A DNA stretch of 64,000 bases. Origin: Acanthochlamys bracteata. Taxonomy: Eukaryota > Streptophyta > Magnoliopsida > Pandanales > Velloziaceae. The translations under genes were made by a program, and so were the position numbers. This document shows positions 35,603 to 47,741 of this stretch, in pieces. The notes below the pieces were generated by a model. The model made no database searches, was not told the DNA's origin, and saw only the letters and a list, made by a program, of their open reading frames with translations. The stretch is taken from NCBI GenBank assembly GCA_019914995.1, contig CM034130.1, positions 186,001 to 250,000 of the forward strand, given 5' to 3'. Positions within the stretch are counted from its first letter, which is position 1. Each line of letters starts with the position of its first letter.

Positions 35603-38600
35603 CTACCAAAATCGATCCTTATTAACACTCAAGTATCCGGCCATTACTTTCCCTCCGGTGTTCCTCATACCATCAATAAGAAAACACCATGTTGAACCTA
35701 GTGCTCCGATAAAGAAATCGGCTTCTGTTGCCATAATTAAATTAACAAGAGGGTAATTGGTGCTGGTTTCTCTGCCGAGGCTTGGCTCATAGGTCGCCAT
35801 TGTAATGTTTCCAACTTGGCGTGGGACTTTTGTGTAGTAGAAGTTCCACAAAGGATATAACTTTGCTTGATCGATAACATCCTGCGCCAAGAAGTGTAGT
35901 TTAACTTTTTCATTCACCGTAAGTTTTGAGAATAGGTAATAAAATTAGTCTAGTAAACTACCTGCATCTCCGTGGATAACCAGATGCTGTGAAGATCTGG
36001 AAAGTGGCCACGAACACGTTCTGCCAGTCCCATATAGTTATTGAATTTGACTACCTTCATTTCGCAAGCTTTGTCTCCCATCCTAGCGTGAATGCTAAGA
36101 AGTGGTCTAGGTATCCATGGCTTATGGTTGGACCATACATACTGCTCCATATCAGCTTGAGATCTCTCTACAAGCACCTGGAAAATCGAACAGCATAAGA
36201 ATTTTAAACACTTGAAGATAACACTTAAGAAAATGGAACGCATGTTTTCCAAATAACAGTTGAAGAAAATGAACAAAAGGAAGATAGAGGGAGTCCTACC
36301 TCCGGCCAAGTTTCTGAAAGGCGGCCTACAACCATCTTTGCTGCTTGCAGTCCAAATGCTTCATGCCGTGCCAGATTCATCAGAACGCATGTATACTCAC
36401 TCTGGAATCTCATAAGGTACCGTATAGCCTTAAGACAATTACACAAATTGTATAAATGCTCAGTTGAAAAATATCGCTGTATAGATTCTGACCGATAAAC
36501 TGAGACTCTACCATAAACTAAGTAAAGAAAAAGTGAATCCTTTTTAAGAGGAACTTCTTTCTTCTGTAGAATCTCTCTTAATTTTACTTAGACTATGCTA
36601 AACTGCATCACAGATTGCAGCCTATACCTACATGCAAGACAAATGAGAGGGAGACAAAGATCGCATAGCTGAAACTCATTCATCTTATGTAATAGCATAA
36701 TCAAGTAACATATAGAGTTGGAGAGACGACGCTATCAAAAGAAGAACATTTACAATCAGAACAAGGATAGCTCAACAATCATTATAATGTTTAAAAAGAA
36801 AACATTGATTTTAAGCAACATATGGCAGAAAAAATGAGTAAATGTACCTGTGCTCGCCACCACCTCCTGTCCATCTTACGATGATGAGTAAGCAAATTTC
36901 CATCGACATCAGTTGTGGGTTGCAAATAGCTCCACGGTTCACCCCAGGCTCTATAAATATATAACTCTTATATCATCCAATATATCATACCTTACATAAG
37001 TAGAGGATATATACAGGAAAAAACGTACCTAGGTGTTCGTCCAGACCATATTTGCTTGGAGCTATAGTTGCTCTTCAATGTCACAATCCCATTGATCAAA
37101 GCATCTCGATTATTCATGAGGTCAAGCGCCCGATCCCGACATTCATGAGATGTCTCCGGAAAGAAATAGCAAGACCAATGAGAACGTGATGAACCTATAG
37201 ACAACATTCTTCAGTTAACGGATATAGAGCAAGTATTTTGAGAGAGAATCTATCATTTTCGTTACATTGTCTCAGATGCAAATACAGGTTTGAGTGAGAG
37301 ATAACGATGTCTACGTGGCAAGTAAAAGTGTCACCTTGGCAGCCATCATGATCTGCTCTGTTGTAGTAGTCTGTGACAAGAATCCGTTTCTCATTAATTG
37401 CTATGGCAAGCAACCCCGCAATTCCAGCCAGCTGTGCGCCGATTCCAAATCCAGGAAGTTTCTCCCATTCAGCAACAAGGAATCGTAGGTTGGGATCCCT
37501 ACAGTCAGGTGGGTGTTGATGAAACCATATATCCTTCTGCACTTTCCTTGTAAATAGATAGTTGTCTTCATGTGATCCTACAACCTGAAAAGTAAGCAAG
37601 GCGAAAGTCATCATCGTAAGTTGAAATGATAATGCATGTTAAAATACACGAGTTATTAATCTACATGAATTATTAATTACGGAGTATAGTTATAAGAAAT
37701 TTTCTCAAAACCTTCAGTAGTGCGAGTCAATAAAACATACCCAAGGGGAGTTTCCCCCAAACTTCAGCTTCTTACTAGAGCTCTCCTCCTCAGAACCCAA
37801 CATGGGCAATGTTGGCTGAAGAAACTTAAGTAGCAGGGATCCTCTCCACAATGTCCAAGGGGGTAGACTTCCATTGACGCCACAGCCATCAAGCTGCTTG
37901 TTCACTTCCACTATTGCTTTGCAGTTCTCCAGATGCGGAGCTTGTGGGATACATGACCTTTGGATTCCTCCATGGGAATCTCGTTCTTTACCATCTGTAT
38001 CTTTAAGCATTGCACTCCATGCAGAGTACAGCAGATGGGCTTTTTTATCATCATTCGGTAGAGTATTGTTTTCAAGGCTCCCTATGTTAATAGTTTCCGA
38101 AGGTCTAAAGTTTAGGTTCCAAGTCCTATTGATAGCTGCAGCAACATGATAGAATGATCAACACATAAAAAGAGTGCCTATCATACCAGATGTGAATATA
38201 AATATTTTCTTATGCCCAAACATAAACAGAAATATCATTAAGCACGCAAATGCATCATGAAAATCTATCAACTTATCCATATAGCAAACTTTACCATCAA
38301 AAAACTCAAGATTGCAGACAACTATGAAATCCAAATTAGATGTTTTTATTTTTAACGAATGATCAGAAAAGGTTCTGTTATTTTCCTAATTTTTCTGAAG
38401 TATCAGGTCGCACATGAAAGAGACCTACATATGTCTTATGAGTGCCCTCCTATAGCAAGCAATACATGGTTGAGCAGCATGAAAACATACCAAGTACCCT
38501 TGAAGATTTTAATGTAGGATCAATAGTGAGAAAAAGCAACACAACCAACTAGAATGCAGATGACAAACTGTACATAAAAAAATGGCTTACTGTCGTTCAT

Positions 38601-38834
38601 CAAGCTAAAACGTTCATTATCTGCTGCAGAAGGGCTTCGGAAAATAAACCCAACATCGACAGTTCTTGAAGGGGCAAGGGCAACCAAAAGCAAGTAGGTA
38701 ATGCAGACTCCGGAGATGAAACCCAGAGCACACATCTTGCAAGGGAAGGAACTGCTCATTTGCAAGGCTTTCTGAGAAATAAGTCTTTCAAGGCTCTTCT
38801 GAGCAGTTGCCTCCATATCTAAACCTCTACTCAT
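35603..38834 (-). CDS. Putative Golgi fucosyltransferase-like protein (FUT8/NodZ-like fold)
   Basis: Eight exons (38591-38834, 37741-38135, 37335-37584, 37029-37194, 36848-36950, 36300-36428, 35962-36177, 35603-35881) join in frame to 593 residues. One signal anchor (about 33-53, MCALGFISGVCITYLLLVA) after a short N-terminal tail indicates a type II Golgi protein. The stem contains NRTW and NGS sequons. The catalytic half has EWEKLPGFGIGAQLAGIAGLL, then SIHARMGDKACEM, which resembles the H-x-R-x-GDK signature of alpha-1,6-fucosyltransferases, and ends GALGSTWCFLIDGMRNTGGK, MAGYLSVNKDRFW. It is not the GT37 xyloglucan fucosyltransferase family. The acceptor sugar is unknown. The start could instead be the in-frame Met at 38816. 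Confidence 0.75.
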
Positions 38835-41489
38835 CCCACAAAAATCTTCACTCGAAATTCATTTTTTTTCAATATTTTCTTGATGATGATAATGTATATA
38901 TCCGATGATTCACAAACCAGTAATATGCAAAACTAAGAAATTCAGCTCCGATATTTCCGGGTCTCCTCTGTCACATTAATGGACTTCACCGCCTTCCTTC
39001 TACCCGATAATCACATGATACGTGCTTAAATTCAATAAATTTTACAAAAGCGGATTACAAAATGACACAGAAAAACAAGAGAGGTATGAGCTTTGAACTT
39101 CATGACCAATAAATATATCACCACCTTAATTATGTTACAAAAATTTTGATAGAAAGATGGAAATAGAAATCAAAAGCAGAGAATGGTACAGGTCGAATCC
39201 AAGAAACCTAAGAAACAGTCACAATTCACGATTTCAGAAAAGAATACAACTTTCCCCTCGCAGAAAACTTCCCGACAAAATTGAAGTAAAGAATTCAACG
39301 TTCCAACCGAAATTGTGGATTAAATAACCAAATTTGTGAAGAATTACCCATGAAACTTCACTGAATTATGTATGAAATCATTAACTTGATTTCTGGGCAT
39401 AGCTCTTCTACAAACAGAAAAAGAAAGGGAGAAAAAGCTTACAAGGTTCAGAAAGAAAGATCAGAGAATTTCCAGAGCAGCCATGCAAAGCACCAACTGG
39501 AATTATTATATTGCATAGTTATGATGAATGAAGCAACCATTAATCATTTCATTACACTGAAAAACAAAGATAACAACAAATGAAAGAAAATCATAGATTT
39601 CAAAGGTAAAGTAGAATCAATCGAGAAAGAAGCTTTTTTGAGATAATTGCTTCATGGCTGTTGGTGGAACTTGGCTCTGTAACAATTTCGCTTCGTCCAT
39701 GAAAGAAAGGCAGCAACCAAAATAGAATTCATCAATTAAGAAAAGCTGAAAACCTGCGGAAAGATTCCTCTTTTCTTTCAGAAACCGAAACAATGGAACA
39801 GGCCAGCAACAGCAGCAGTACTGATAATTTGATCAGAGACGGAAAAGCAGCACAGCCGCAAAGATATTCTCTTCTACTTTTCGTTTCCAGTTCCAGGAAA
39901 ACCAAGAGTCATCCACCCATGTGGGTCTCACAGAGAGCAAGCAAGCAAGCAGAAAAATACTTCTTTATTTTGTGGACCAAGAAAATAATTTTTGATAAAA
40001 AAAGATTGAAGCAGAGGAGGTTTGTACTAGGGGTGCGTTCTGTAGTTTAATTAACAAAAAGAAGAAGATCGAAGTGAGATGGAAGCAAAGTAAGGTATTA
40101 TCATGGGAAGGAAACACAGCAAACCCAATGAAGAACTTCAAAACCTTCATTTTGACTTGCATGGAAAAAGAAAAATCCTTATAACTAACTCCTACTTACT
40201 TGCTGAAGACTGTTTCTACTTGCTTGCAGATTCAAAATCTTAAAATTCAATTTTTCTAATTTGCCAACTCAAGAGAAAACAGTATTTGGTATTCACATAG
40301 TCGTATATGTGATTTCAGTACAGCTTTGTCTTTGAAGTGTTTCGTGTTGTCACCACTGTGCAACGAACTGCTCTGCTTTTGTCATCTGGTAGGAGGAAGA
40401 AGACACAATTGCATAGCTGTCTGATAACAACTGCTCACAGCATAAAACTCTAAAGTGATATATTGCAAAACATAAAAAAATGTTTTTAGTTAATTATTTA
40501 TGTTACTTATAAACTTCATTTTTAATTTTGAATTACAATCAATACATGCATCTAACTTTACTATGTGCTTTTTACTTTTTATTCAATATCTAACAGCAAT
40601 ATTTGTTAGATTCTTTTGGGAAATGTGTGCACATCTCAACAAAACCCAATAACATCTGAAAGACATACTAACCTAAACAAGTTTACAACATGCATTTTAC
40701 ATTAACATGAACACGATTAACCAATAATAAATTATCATTTACAAACTTAACACATGGAACACAATATCTTTCTGCAAATCCAAGGTCCACTCTTGACTTG
40801 TTGCAAGCACTCTGTTTTCACCAGCTTGGCGTTACCTTTCCTTTCTTTCACTTTTATGAATAAATTAACAAAATAAAAGTTGTCACTTTTGTGTTCTGGT
40901 AAAATGATTAACATGTGATTGATCGCTCATTTGTTTACTTATCTCTAGAAGTTTAAAATTATTTGCAATGAGCTCAGAATATGAAATAGAAGCCCTTGAT
41001 ATATCTTTTAGTATGAAACCAAATTGATTTTCAGCTTCATCAACTTGAAATAGTTATGATAGATAGAAACATTTATTATGGGCCTAACTGGAGGCCCATA
41101 TCACAGGATGGGCTAGAAGTACTGGCCCCTATTGTGGGCTTATACATGGGTTTCAACAATGAATCGACAAATAAAAAATACACGCTTTGCCTTTTTAGTC
41201 CAGGAAGATCTGTTTTGGCAATTTAATGATCACGTGAACTTCTTATAAAGAAATAGGGGTAACATTGGAGTTTAACAAGTGACCGTTAGTACCGTTATAT
41301 TGGTTGGAGGCTTGGAGCTGGCGCGCTAATTCTTCTGGTCTGGAACAACAGCAGGCACCGGAAACCCAGTTTCGTTTTTCTTTCCATCTAATCTTTTCTC
41401 CTCCTGAAAGAAAAGAAAAGAGAGAGAGAGTTCGTGACAAAAAAAAAAACTGAATCATTTTGCAGAATTTGGTGCAAATTTCAATCAAA
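38835..41489. promoter_or_regulatory. Divergent spacer, fucosyltransferase-like gene / syntaxin gene
   Basis: About 2.65 kb between two divergent starts. It should contain both promoters and leaders. A 5' leader intron for the fucosyltransferase-like gene is possible between 38850 and 39800. 41385-41430 is rich in GAAAAGA and GAGAGAGA runs just before the syntaxin ATG. Small frames (for example 39793-40050) look like chance. Confidence 0.4.
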
Positions 41490-43660
41490 ATGAACAATCT
41501 AATGACGGTAATACGATTCTTGAAGCTGTCTTCTCTCTCTTTTTTTTTTAAAAAAAAAATTCTTTTATAATGTTGGTATCAGATTAAAAGTTTGCGCAGG
41601 GAATTGATGCAGTGTTTGCGTTTCTGTAATTCTTTTTTGAAGGATCACATTTTTGTTTTTCCTAATTTATTTTCCGATTTGGATGTTTTGGTCTTTGCTG
41701 CAGGAATCATTTGAAAGGGTGATGGGTCGTTACCCGGGAGAAGGAGGAGATAATGATCCAGGCAACGGGTTTTCGCCGGATACCAGAGACATGGGCATGA
41801 AAGGTTTCCAGCAACAGGTCATCATTCATTACAATTAATCTTCAGACTTCCACAAAAAAAAAAACAAGAAAAACTGAGAATTTCTTTCATTAGCTGTTTT
41901 TCAACATCACTACTGTTTGATTTCAGGTTGATAAAATAGAGAAGCAAATCGACGTAATAGAATCGTTTTTTCAGAAACTTCAGGTAATAATTTTTTTATC
42001 CGTAGCAGGCATTGATGTTATTGTTTGCTTCTAATCTGATAACTGACATGAAACTCCTGTTTTTTTGTAGGCTTCGAACGAAGAATCGAAACATTTGACA
42101 AAAGCTTCAGCTATGAAAGGTTCATCGTAACAAACTCAAAAAAAATTCATGTATCATCACGCGTGACTACTCAAACGATCAGTTTTTTCGTTTTCTTTTT
42201 TTCTCTCAGAAATTAAAGAGGAAATGGAAAAAAATGTAGACAAAGTTCGACAAACTGCTATGAGAATTAAGACAATGCTCGAAGATCTTGATAGAGAAGT
42301 ATGTCCCGTTGTAGTTCATGCAGAAAAAGAAAAATACACTAGTCTATAACTTCAATTTGCTTCCAGAATTTGGCAAATAGACGAAAACCAGGATGCGAGA
42401 AAGGAACCGCCGTTGATCGATCTAGAACTGCTATGACGGTGTAAGACAGTCACAGAATTGAACTAGTCCTGTGTTTCTGCCAGTGTTTTTACTGATAAAC
42501 GTGTTAACGCCTTATGCTCTCGTGTAATGTACTCTTGTTTAGTTTGCTGAAGAAGAAGTTGAAAGAAAAGATGTCGCAGTTTCAGGTATGCACTACTCAG
42601 AATTTTTTACAATAGATTTACGTAAAATTTTAAGAACTTTTTTTGTTTTTTCTGTTCTACGCATATATAGACTTTGAGGCAGAACATACAAGAGGACTAC
42701 CGGGAGGTTGTGGAGAGGAGAGTCTTCACAGGTTTTCTTTTCTCTCGAAAAGAAGCACCACATTTTATTTTCACTTCAAATAATAAGTTCGCATACTGAT
42801 ATCTCAATGCATTTTGAATTTCCTTGGTGCAGTCACAGGCGCCAGACCTGATGAAGAAGTAAGAAAAAAAAAAGTTTCTAAAACCAAGATTAATGATTGC
42901 TGCCAGGTTTATTTTAAGGCTTCGTTTTTATTCTGTATGTATGTGTATCTGCTGCTGTTCATTAGATGATAGAACATTTGATAGAAACTGGGAACAGCGA
43001 AGAGATATTTACTCAGGCAATTCAGGGACATGGTCGAGGAGAGGTAGTTTCATCATGCATTGCAGTATATTCGTACTCGTAAGCTATAACCAGCAAGCTA
43101 CTCTTTCTGAAAGGCTACCCTATGCAGATTATGGATACACTGGCAGAAATCCAAGAGCGTCGTGATACAGTACTCGAGATAGAACGAAAACTAGTTGATC
43201 TTCAGCAGGTTTAGTTTTGGGGTATTCAGAGATTGTTCTAATCTTTCGAAACTTTCAGAATTTGGTTTCCTGATGTTGTTCTTTTACATCTATAGACATT
43301 CATGGATATGGCTGTTCTAGTTGATGCTCAAGGGGAAATGCTTGACGACATTGAAGCACAGGTAGAACATTCTTCCATATAGAAAGTACTGATGAAAAAA
43401 TGTTCGTTTCATGGAATCAAAATCTAGACCAGAAAGTCCTGAACTGCTTTTGTAGGTTTGAATTCTGATGAGCAGTGATTTATGTCTTCTTGCAGGTTGC
43501 AACAGCAGTTGATCATGTCCAGAAGGCAACAGTGTCCCTGAAGAAAGCAAAGGAGATACAGAAGAACTCTAGGAAATGGACTTGCCTGGCCATCATCATC
43601 CTGTTGATTGTGATAATCGCTGCAGTGATCCCAATTCTGAAGGATATGAAACAAAGTTAG
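41490..43660 (+). CDS. Qa-SNARE syntaxin of the SYP13 (SYP131/SYP132) group
   Basis: Thirteen exons (41490-41507, 41704-41817, 41927-41983, 42071-42119, 42210-42298, 42367-42440, 42543-42585, 42671-42731, 42833-42858, 42966-43043, 43128-43208, 43296-43361, 43496-43660) give 306 residues. The first exon has six codons, MNNLMT. The Habc bundle follows (KIEKQIDVIESFFQKLQ, LEDLDRENLANRRKPGCEKG, VDRSRTAMTV). Then comes ENIQ-type helix RQNIQEDYREVVERRVFTVTG, the SNARE helix IMDTLAEIQERRDTVLEIER with zero-layer Gln242 (VLVDAQGEMLDDIEAQ), and a tail anchor at about 281-300 (CLAIIILLIVIIAAVIPIL). Sequence and many-intron layout match SYP13 rather than the SYP11/SYP12 groups. SYP132 is the constitutive plasma-membrane syntaxin of secretion and cytokinesis; SYP131 is pollen-biased. 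Residues such as GRYPGEGGDNDPGN diverge from SYP132, so it could be the pollen type. Confidence 0.92.
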
Positions 43661-44325
43661 AAAAGCATCCAATAAGATATACCTAAGAACTATGGAACCA
43701 ATATCATGCCAGGACTATGTCTCATATACACGATGCATGATGTAAAACCATGTACTTAGCGAGAAAATTCTACAGATTTATAATTTTGTAAGTACAAAAA
43801 GGGGATACAAGATTGTTAAATCAGACATTGTCCATATATTTATGCATCAGTGAATTAATTCAAGTAACTTTAACAAAACCAAAGTTCACAAACATCACAA
43901 AAGCTCAGGCAAGAATACCTTAATAATCAGTTGATCGGTAGATTTATTGTACATGTACTTACAATAACTGAAGATATAAGAGGTTCCGCTCCCCACGAGT
44001 GTAGTACAAGTAAATTGCAATATCACAAGAGCTACAAAAGCACTGAGTGGCTCAAGCACAATCTGCATCTCTTCAATGTCTGAACCAAATTTTGTGACCG
44101 TTTATTTATGATCTAGAGAAATTTACAGGCAAATGCTTACAACAATCATTATGAGAATAATTAAGCTGGTGATACATTTCTATCACCTAGATAGTATAGC
44201 ATGTTGGATTCAAAATACTGATCCAAAATCATAACAGCCCCAGCACTGGGGAAAGGCGAGAGTTGTCTCAATAAAGTCCAAAATCTGCAGAAAGTTGCTT
44301 TCAGAGGGCTCAGTCACATTTGCAA
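43661..44325. other. Spacer between convergent genes
   Basis: Holds the 3' ends of the syntaxin gene and of the type I membrane protein gene. No repeats or frames of note. Confidence 0.5.
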
Positions 44326-47300
44326 TCAGTCCAGCTTGACATTCGAGTACAGAAGCGTATCTCTTGTAAGAGGCATCTTAAATAGAAAGCAGATCTGTAA
44401 AGGCAAAGTAATAGCCATCATCAAATGTTGTGGTACCTCCAACATAAAACAAGGAAAATATAATCATCACAAGCGACATTCTTTTGCTAGCTCATTGCCA
44501 AATCACCAAACCTCAGATCTGCAATATTACCACAATGACAGAATGAGAAGTAGTGAAGAGGAAAAGGTTGTTATTCCTTACCCCAATGAGAGTTGAAGCA
44601 ACTAGAATAATTCCAGTTATCCAAGCTAAAATTCTCCTAACCAAAATAGCCTCAGCAATGGCAGTTGCATTAGGAGGGAAAACTTCCTCCATCAGCCTCG
44701 AAGAAAGAGATGACAATTTCACTTCAACCAACGGTTTTGAACCAAGTTCTGTCTCCATTCTAGACAGGATAACACTGACAATTTCACCTGCCAGAGTCAG
44801 CAGAAATTACTAAAAGTTGACTTTGCTATATGTATAACAATGGGCATTTTAATATTAACACAGCCAAAAAACCTGACAGACAGAGGAAAATTCCCACTCA
44901 TGCTGCAACCCAGGAGAATTAAGACAACAAACATCTGATAGACGCATACTAGAGACAATGCAAGAGCATCAGCAAGGAAAGAGCACATATAAAGCTTTCC
45001 TTACTCACACGACAGATTATCGATGAACTCACAATTTGCTAAAAGCTCAGGCTTCATTGTCACGGAACATTTTCAAATAATAGAGTGGGACCTAAACCGA
45101 AACGTTATATTCTACAGGAATAAAACAGGATCTATGGTCTCAGATGGTTTCTATACCACGCGGCTATAGATAAACTGCATGAATAGGAAATTTGCAAAAG
45201 ATAAGAACAATCAAGACTTCAGGTCTGCCGCACCTCCATAAGATATTTGCAATGAGTCTAACAACTTGCTGAGTGTTTCCTGGAACAACTTAATCCTCTT
45301 TTCAACAATTTCTCCTGAACCATATTCCTCTTTCAGAAGCTGCAAACGAATACAGTCAGATTAAAACGTGCACATACAAGATAACATGCAACAAATATAG
45401 CTCAGACTCAAGCTGTTATGTTCAAATCCACAAACCCATCTAGTCAAGAAACATAAAGTCTAAAAACATAATTAAAGTCCATAGAAGTGCTAATAACTAA
45501 AAGGCAAAAGTATGAAACAAAGATGGAACCAAAGCAGAACAAAAACACGAAATAAAATATTAGCAGTAACCAACTAGGATTAGGGTCACAGCTTTTGAGA
45601 TGCACAAGAGGTACATTCACTGTAGGATACAAGATAGTGTCAGGTAGTCAAGTAAAGTAGACGCTTCAAAATTTTAAGTTTTGAATGAATTATGTGTGGA
45701 AGTAAGTCTAATAAGAAACCAATTATGAAACAATGAATAACCATGCTGGCTAACCTGCAACTTACAGTTAAGTTAAAAACACCATAAGAATCACCTGAAT
45801 ACCCCTGAAACGTCCAATAATAAGTACAGCAGGATTATCATTATTCTTAGCCAGATCATCATGCATCACTATTGCTTTCTTTGTCTTTCTGATTAAGGCA
45901 AGCAGAGCTAAAACGAATTCACGATCTGCTTCCTGCATATAGACATGTACCTTCTTAGAGAGAGAGAGGGAGAGGGAGAGAGAGAGAGAGAGCGAGAGAG
46001 AGAGAGAGACCTTGGCAAGATGCAGGTCTAATGAAGTTCCATCTGACAAGGAGACCATGAGTTTGCCATCAGGTGACTGTAGACTGCCAACATGTGCCCC
46101 TCCAAACAACTGTGCCTGATTAAAGATATACAAAATATTAGGGAATACATATAACCCATCTCTCATTATAAACAAGGAAACTCCACATCGTAGAAGCCAT
46201 AAGCAATTTGACCTACAAGATTGGCCAGTTCATCGTCCAAACAAGCGGCATCACAATCCACACTCAAAGGTTCATCAATGTCGACTACAAAAGCATTATT
46301 GTCACCTGGTACAACCATAGCCTGTCCTTAGCAACAGCTGATGACAAGTCTATTTAAACGTCTACTAGCAAGTTCATGTACCTGGAAGGTTTATCTGAGT
46401 TGAAGCAGAACCAGTAAGCATGCAGGCATAAGCATCATGTGTACAAGAGTTTGAGCTGCTGATAGCAAGACCTGATAATTTTACTAGAAAACTATAAAAT
46501 CAAACCATGTAAGAGGAAATACTAATATTTTTCAACAACAATCAAACAATGAGAAGAGGAAAGATAAAGATTAGTCTTCAATAATGAAACTAGTTGAGTA
46601 CCAACCCTTGATTCCCTGAACTTCCAGCACAAAGACAGCACGTGGCCGGTTAAATAGTCTAGGAAGTAGAAGTTCATTCAACTGTACATTCAACAATCTT
46701 TAATGTTAATGCTCTAGGTGTATTTATATAACAAAAGTGGGTATAGAGATAATAGCGCTAACCTTAGATGAAGAATCTGCGGAAAGGGAGGAAGTTGGAG
46801 GGAAGCCAAGTAGGACCGACACAGCAGCCCCAACTTCATCTACCGACAAAGATTTACTCTGGGGAAAAGGAAAAATATCTTATAAGCACTAGAACCAACT
46901 TAAAGATCCACCTCTGCTTAGAATCCAAAATTTGGAATTTATACAGTACTAAGAAAAGGAGGAGAAGGTCTACGCCCTTGAGTCTGACTCTCATTGCCTA
47001 ATCTATACTTCTCTCACACTCACTTCCTCTAAAGTGAATGTTATGCTAGGAACAAAGTATAACCATTCAAAGTACTGAAGTACAGTATAGCATGAATAAT
47101 AAACATAGCTTATCTCAACATACACATAGGTACGGATCATAACAAGCTCTACAACTACTTCAGAAAAGATGGACAGAATCTAGGTCAACCGATAGCTAAG
47201 AGTAATGAATACATTTATCTACTCTAGCATAGTAAGAGCAAATGAACTCAACATTGTTAAGACTTGTCCAAAATTAACACATCCAACTAATACATTTCCA

Positions 47301-47741
47301 AACTATCTCCATTAGACTAAAGAGGGTTCATCATCAATCAAATACCAAAATGGATTAAATAACATCAAATTACCATACAAAAATCTATTTTCAAGAACAA
47401 GCACAAATTACCATAAGAAACGAGAAACGAATATGATGTGAATAACTTGAGAAAACTACCTCGCTGCTTGAATCACGCTTGTAACTTCTGACATATTTAT
47501 GCGACGGGCACTCAAGGAACACAACAGAGCGATCGATCGCCGCCTGAAAATGGAAAACAGAAACAAAGAAAATTAAATTGAAAAAACAACAAACTCGACC
47601 AATCTAAGAGAAATTCAACCAACCGGTAACAGAATTAATCAAAAGAAAGAAATGCTAACTCTAATTCACCTGACATCGAAGGGAGAGCCATGAATTCGAC
47701 ATCAGAAACAAGCAAGTGTAGATCAACGCGCGGGAATCCAT
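44326..47741 (-). CDS. Plant type I membrane protein (AT3G13410-like, DUF7794 type)
   Basis: Eleven exons (47670-47741, 47460-47543, 46763-46858, 46606-46681, 46382-46471, 46217-46305, 46011-46115, 45795-45932, 45234-45339, 44582-44787, 44326-44394) give 376 residues. A signal peptide (MDSRALIYTCLFLMSNSWLS) precedes a lumenal part with DEVGAAVSVLLGFPPTSSLS, FNRPRAVFVLEVQG and SPDGKLMVSLSDGTSLDLHL. Near the C terminus RRILAWITGIILVASTLIGI is one membrane span, followed by a short cytosolic tail KMPLTRDTLLYSNVKLD. The RPRAVFVLEV and C-terminal span fit a plant ER/secretory protein family that I recall as DUF7794. Its function is unknown to me; the layout recalls V-ATPase accessory Ac45-like proteins, which is only a structural analogy. 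The seventh intron is 78 bases, mostly a CT microsatellite. Confidence 0.7.
45957..46009. repeat. (GA)n microsatellite inside a 78-base intron
   Basis: On the minus strand the intron starts GTCTCTCTCTCT directly after the exon ending LHLAK, so the repeat forms the splice donor. Interruptions (GGG, AGCG) divide it into three tracts. It occupies about two thirds of the intron. Confidence 0.85.

Noticed and set aside
39793-40050. 85-codon plus-strand frame between the fucosyltransferase-like and syntaxin genes
   Set aside because: No domain, no splice partners; probably leader or promoter sequence.
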